Positions 61,527 through 64,000 of a stretch of 64,000 nt of DNA are shown here, in pieces. Within the stretch, counting starts at the first letter, position 1, and the number at the start of each line of letters is the position of its first letter. The stretch is from positions 496,001 to 560,000 of the forward strand of contig NZ_JADIKM010000003.1 of NCBI RefSeq assembly GCF_044904665.1, written 5' to 3'. The stretch is from Dyella_A ginsengisoli (GTDB taxonomy: Bacteria > Pseudomonadota > Gammaproteobacteria > Xanthomonadales > Rhodanobacteraceae). Position numbers and translations under genes: made by a program. The notes under the pieces were generated by a model. That model was not told where the DNA came from. It saw only the letters and a list, made by a program, of their open reading frames with translations, and made no database searches.

Positions 61527-61611
61527 CCCAGGTGGCGGAATTGGTAGACGCACTACCTTGAGGTGGTAGCGACGAGAGTCGTGGGGGTTCGAGTCCCCCC
61601 TTGGGCACCAA
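61527..61611 (+). tRNA. tRNA-Leu (anticodon GAG)
   Basis: 85 nt including encoded CCA. Acceptor GCCCAGG pairs with CTTGGGC (one G-T), anticodon stem CTACC/GGTAG around TTGAGGT (anticodon GAG), a medium variable arm and T-loop GTTCGAGTC. Reads CUC/CUU. Its 3' end is a likely integration site for the integrase that follows. Confidence 0.97.
61580..61611. other. Possible attL core within tRNA-Leu
   Basis: P4-type integrases usually recombine at the 3' end of a tRNA gene, and here the integrase begins 165 nt after tRNA-Leu. The T-arm plus acceptor end is the likely core. The matching copy at the other end of the element would be outside the window, so the limits cannot be fixed. Confidence 0.35.
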
Positions 61612-61653
61612 TAGCAGTTTCAGGACATCTCACGAAGTCTCAGAAACACACCG

Positions 61654-61679
61654 AACCCCGCCTAGCTGCGGGGTTTTTT
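61654..61679 (+). terminator. Rho-independent terminator after tRNA-Leu
   Basis: AACCCCGC (61654-61661) and GCGGGGTT (61668-61675) form an 8-bp stem with a 6-nt loop, followed by a T-run to 61679. It would end the secG/tRNA transcript before the integrase. Confidence 0.9.
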
Positions 61680-61775
61680 GTGTCTGAAGGTCTCAGGGGC
61701 GTTCAAGGCAGCTTGGACTTTTGGGTATGGTTTTGGGTATGGTCTTGGGCAACCTACCCAAACAGGTCCCCACTT

Positions 61776-63071
61776 ATGCCCAAGCTCGCCACCCCACTCA
61801 CCGAGCTGCAAATCAGCAAGGCCAAGGCCAAGAGCAAGCCGTACGCCCTCGCTGACGGCAACGGACTCTGCCTCGTTGTGAGCCCGGGAGGCGGGAAGAC
61901 ATGGCAGGTGCGCTATCGACTGCCGGACGGCACGAGACCTTGGCCGGCAACCATTGGTCGGTATCCCTCGCTGACGCTCGCCGAAGCGCGCGTGCGAGCG
62001 GTGGAGGTCCAGCGCGACGCGAAGGCAGGGAAGGTGACCGCAGGCGCTCAGAAGGCGCGGAGGGCTGCTTTGGATGCGAACAGCGCCGAGCGCATAGCCG
62101 AGGAAAAGGCAGCGACCGAGCGGCAGCACGCGAGCTTCCGGGCTGTCTCCGGGCGCTGGCTGGCTGAGAAGCGCCCGACGTGGGCACCTGAGACCCACCG
62201 CAAGGCCCGGCTTGTGGTCGATTCCTACCTCGTGCCCAAGATCGGCGACGCAGACATGCGCACGCTGGAGACCAAGGACGTGCGGCCCGTGCTGGTGGAG
62301 ATGGCCGCGAACACGCCGCAGCTCGCACGCAAGGCGCGGCAGTACGTCGGCAGCATCGTGGACCACGCGATTAATGAGGGCCTGAGGGCTGATGAAAGTG
62401 CGCTCAGGCTCGCCCGGATACTCCCCACGATCCGTAGCGGGCACATGCCGGCCGTGACGGACGATGACGGCCAGCTAGGTGAGGTCATGCGCGCTATCGA
62501 TGCCCACGGTAACCGCGTGGTACGTGCGGCGCTGCTGCTGGCGTCGATGACGGCGATGCGCTCGGGCGTGGTCGCCAGTGCGCGATGGTCGGAGATCGAC
62601 CTGGAGGCGGGAGAGTGGAGGATTCCCGGCAAAGAGCCGGACGGCAGCAACCGCATGAAGACCGGGCAGGACTTCACCACCTCGCTGCCGCGGCAGGCCG
62701 TGGAGGCGCTGCGGGAAATGCACGCACGAACGGCCGGCGATGAATACGTGTTCCCGCCGCAGGCACGGCAGCAGACGCCGCATGTGTCCCGCGATTCGCT
62801 TAGCTTGGCGCTGCGGCAGATGGGGTTCCAAGGCCAACACACCACACATGGCTTTCGGGCATCCCTGCGTACCCTTGGCCGCGAACGACTGGGCATTGAC
62901 GTGGACGTGCTGGAGGCCCAGCTCGCCCATGCACCGAAGGATGAAGTGGAAGCGGCCTATGCTCGCGTGAAGTTCCGCGAGAAGCGCCGGGAGGTCATGC
63001 AGGCGTGGGCGGACTATCTGGACGAGTTGAGGGAAAGCGGGAAGGTGGTCCCGTTCAAGCGGAAGGCGTGA
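61776..63071 (+). CDS. P4-type tyrosine recombinase (integrase) of a genomic island
   Basis: 431 residues. DUF4102-type N-terminus (about 1-90, ISKAKAKSKPYALADGNGLCLVVSPGGGKTWQVRYRLPDG), core-binding domain (about 115-210) and catalytic domain with Arg262 (TAMRSG), Lys295, His358 and Arg361 (HGFRASLRT), His385 (LAHAPKDEV) and Tyr395 (AAYARVKF). Some family residues are altered (TGxRxGE reads TAMRSGV; HxVPL region reads FTTSLP), so activity should be tested. ATG 61776 starts the conserved domain; the open frame begins at 61563 inside the tRNA region. Confidence 0.93.
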   Translation: MPKLATPLTELQISKAKAKSKPYALADGNGLCLVVSPGGGKTWQVRYRLPDGTRPWPATIGRYPSLTLAEARVRAVEVQRDAKAGKVTAGAQKARRAALDANSAERIAEEKAATERQHASFRAVSGRWLAEKRPTWAPETHRKARLVVDSYLVPKIGDADMRTLETKDVRPVLVEMAANTPQLARKARQYVGSIVDHAINEGLRADESALRLARILPTIRSGHMPAVTDDDGQLGEVMRAIDAHGNRVVRAALLLASMTAMRSGVVASARWSEIDLEAGEWRIPGKEPDGSNRMKTGQDFTTSLPRQAVEALREMHARTAGDEYVFPPQARQQTPHVSRDSLSLALRQMGFQGQHTTHGFRASLRTLGRERLGIDVDVLEAQLAHAPKDEVEAAYARVKFREKRREVMQAWADYLDELRESGKVVPFKRKA

Positions 63072-63078
63072 GGGCGCC

Positions 63079-63546
63079 TCACTGCGCGTCTATCCGCTCA
63101 TCTGTCGTTTTCGCGGGGGTTATCCACCGCGGGGGCAGCGCCCGAAGTCTAAACAGTGCATCGCCATGAGGATTGGGCAACTGTGGAAACACGTCCTGCC
63201 TCATCGCTTTCAGCAATATCGAGAGCAACTGGTCATGTCGCTCCGAGCTTCGGGATTGATTAGACACCGATGTCTCGCTAGCAAAAGCGTCGAGAGCGTG
63301 CAGCACAGCAGGTGGGGCAAAAAGCAGCATAGCGTTTACTGCGTCCGCGTAGCGGATGTGCGCCTCGTTTGATTCGCGCCCTTCCACTATCCCGGACAGC
63401 GCTCGGACGAATTCTTGATAGCCAGCTAGCCTCATTGCTCGCCAGCCGGCCTCCACTTCGCGCCGCCTCGTTAGAAAGAATGTCACGCCAGCCGCGATCA
63501 AAGCAGAAATGAGAGGCCCCAGATTGCTGATAAGGAAATTCGACAC
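63079..63546 (-). CDS. Membrane-anchored hypothetical protein
   Basis: 155 residues. One N-terminal helix (about 7-25, SNLGPLISALIAAGVTFFLTRRRE) followed by a soluble part, which makes it a type of small membrane-tethered protein seen near integrases. The start is GTG at 63546 with AGGGGG 7 nt before it. No family recognised. It reads toward the integrase, with the two stops 7 nt apart. GC content is visibly lower than the chromosome average. Confidence 0.7.
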   Translation of the reverse strand: MSNFLISNLGPLISALIAAGVTFFLTRRREVEAGWRAMRLAGYQEFVRALSGIVEGRESNEAHIRYADAVNAMLLFAPPAVLHALDAFASETSVSNQSRSSERHDQLLSILLKAMRQDVFPQLPNPHGDALFRLRALPPRWITPAKTTDERIDAQ

Positions 63547-64000
63547 CGGAAGCCCCCTGAGCCATGTACTCGGGGTGTTATTTCACAGACCGCCACGAGC
63601 ACACAAGCCGACCTAGTTCTAGTTCCAGCCGCGAGTCGTCTTCTGATGCGTCTTCCTGCCACAGCACCCAGCTGCCGCAGTGCCACCGTGTAGCCCCCGA
63701 AGGCTCCCGGGCCGACCACAGCAACCCGAGCCCGCGCCCAGCCCAAGACACATCGCGCTGCACTGAGTAACAACGGCCGAACATCCGCACACCGAAATGA
63801 ATCACAAGCTTTCCCCTGTAGTGCCCACCAGGATCGATGCCGCAGCGTGACGGGCAACCGCAGCGACGGTGCGGAAGGTATCGACAAACATAATAGGCGC
63901 AAGTCTAATAACGTACTGAATAAGCTAATTATTCTTTCCAAGTGTCAAGCGTTGACGATTCGCAACGATTGACCTTTGGAAACCTCTCCGGGGCATATAC
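63547..64000. other. Island DNA without a supported gene; possible promoter
   Basis: This 454-nt stretch has low GC and several ORFs, none of which looks like protein. On the minus strand, TTGACA (63948-63943) is a perfect -35, but the -10 candidate 17 nt later (GCTTAT) is poor. I see no RNA gene or repeat here. It is probably the interior of the integrated element, continuing beyond the window. Confidence 0.45.

Noticed and set aside
63498..63941. 147-residue minus-strand ORF in the island
   Set aside because: Starts with a non-ATG codon in an AT-rich patch, overlaps the better-supported hypothetical gene, and has no coherent protein features.

Overview
The window is 64 kb of high-GC gammaproteobacterial chromosome. 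Gene content and order (aat, trxB, ftsK, lolA, rarA, serS; orn, folP, glmM, tpiA, secG, tRNA-Leu; clp/crp-type site; DUF4785 protein) point to the Lysobacterales (Xanthomonadales), most likely Rhodanobacteraceae (Rhodanobacter/Dyella/Luteibacter type). This placement rests on recalled synteny and protein style, not on a search. Almost all sequence is coding, and the very long ORFs opposite real genes are high-GC artefacts.

Layout. 1-6.5 kb: a leftward run of a VWA lipoprotein, an ECF-type sigma factor, its presumed membrane anti-sigma partner, YigZ, RraB and an ABC exporter. 6.5-10.7 kb: a DUF1456 protein, a tail-anchored BLUF photoreceptor, a lipase-like hydrolase, a secreted glyoxalase-fold protein and a YdcF protein. 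10.7-18.4 kb: aldehyde dehydrogenase, xseA, a phospholipase-D/cardiolipin-synthase protein, an acetyl-CoA hydrolase/transferase and a GAF histidine kinase. 18.5-35 kb: mostly housekeeping (ispG, a methyltransferase, aat, an acyltransferase, trxB, ald, ftsK, lolA, rarA, serS), interrupted between lolA and rarA by a DUF1275 protein and a large beta-propeller/GGDEF sensor. 35-42.4 kb: tRNA-Ser(UGA), a lone receiver protein, photolyase, a secreted hypothetical, two Na+/H+ antiporters and a DHA2 efflux pump behind a MarR-like operator. 42.5-46.4 kb: ligA and an unusual DUF559 nuclease-EpmA fusion. 46.5-54.6 kb: an S9 peptidase, a lipase/DUF4785 pair, an MFS symporter, a DUF2461 protein and sbcB. 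54.6-61.5 kb: orn-folP-glmM, two iron oxygenases, an SDR, tpiA-secG. 61.5-64 kb: tRNA-Leu(GAG) followed by a P4-type integrase and lower-GC sequence, i.e. the left edge of an integrated element that continues past the window.

Most interesting locus. Between ligA and epmA lies a roughly 0.6-kb cassette: a DUF559 (Vsr-like, PD-(D/E)XK) nuclease ORF bracketed by two related giant palindromes, each with 47-49-bp arms around a 21-nt loop, whose outer ends form a 40-nt inverted repeat. The right palindrome is an open frame that joins the nuclease in frame to EpmA. EpmA has no ATG or GTG of its own near its N-terminus. Deleting the cassette between two AGCGAA copies rebuilds ATG-AGC-GAA-CCC in frame with EpmA, behind a good ribosome-binding site just after ligA. 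The simplest reading is a mobile, repeat-bracketed nuclease cassette that landed in the first codons of epmA and captured its translation. Two other REP-like elements with GTRGGAG heads (27.1 and 52.3 kb) show that palindromic repeats are active in this genome.
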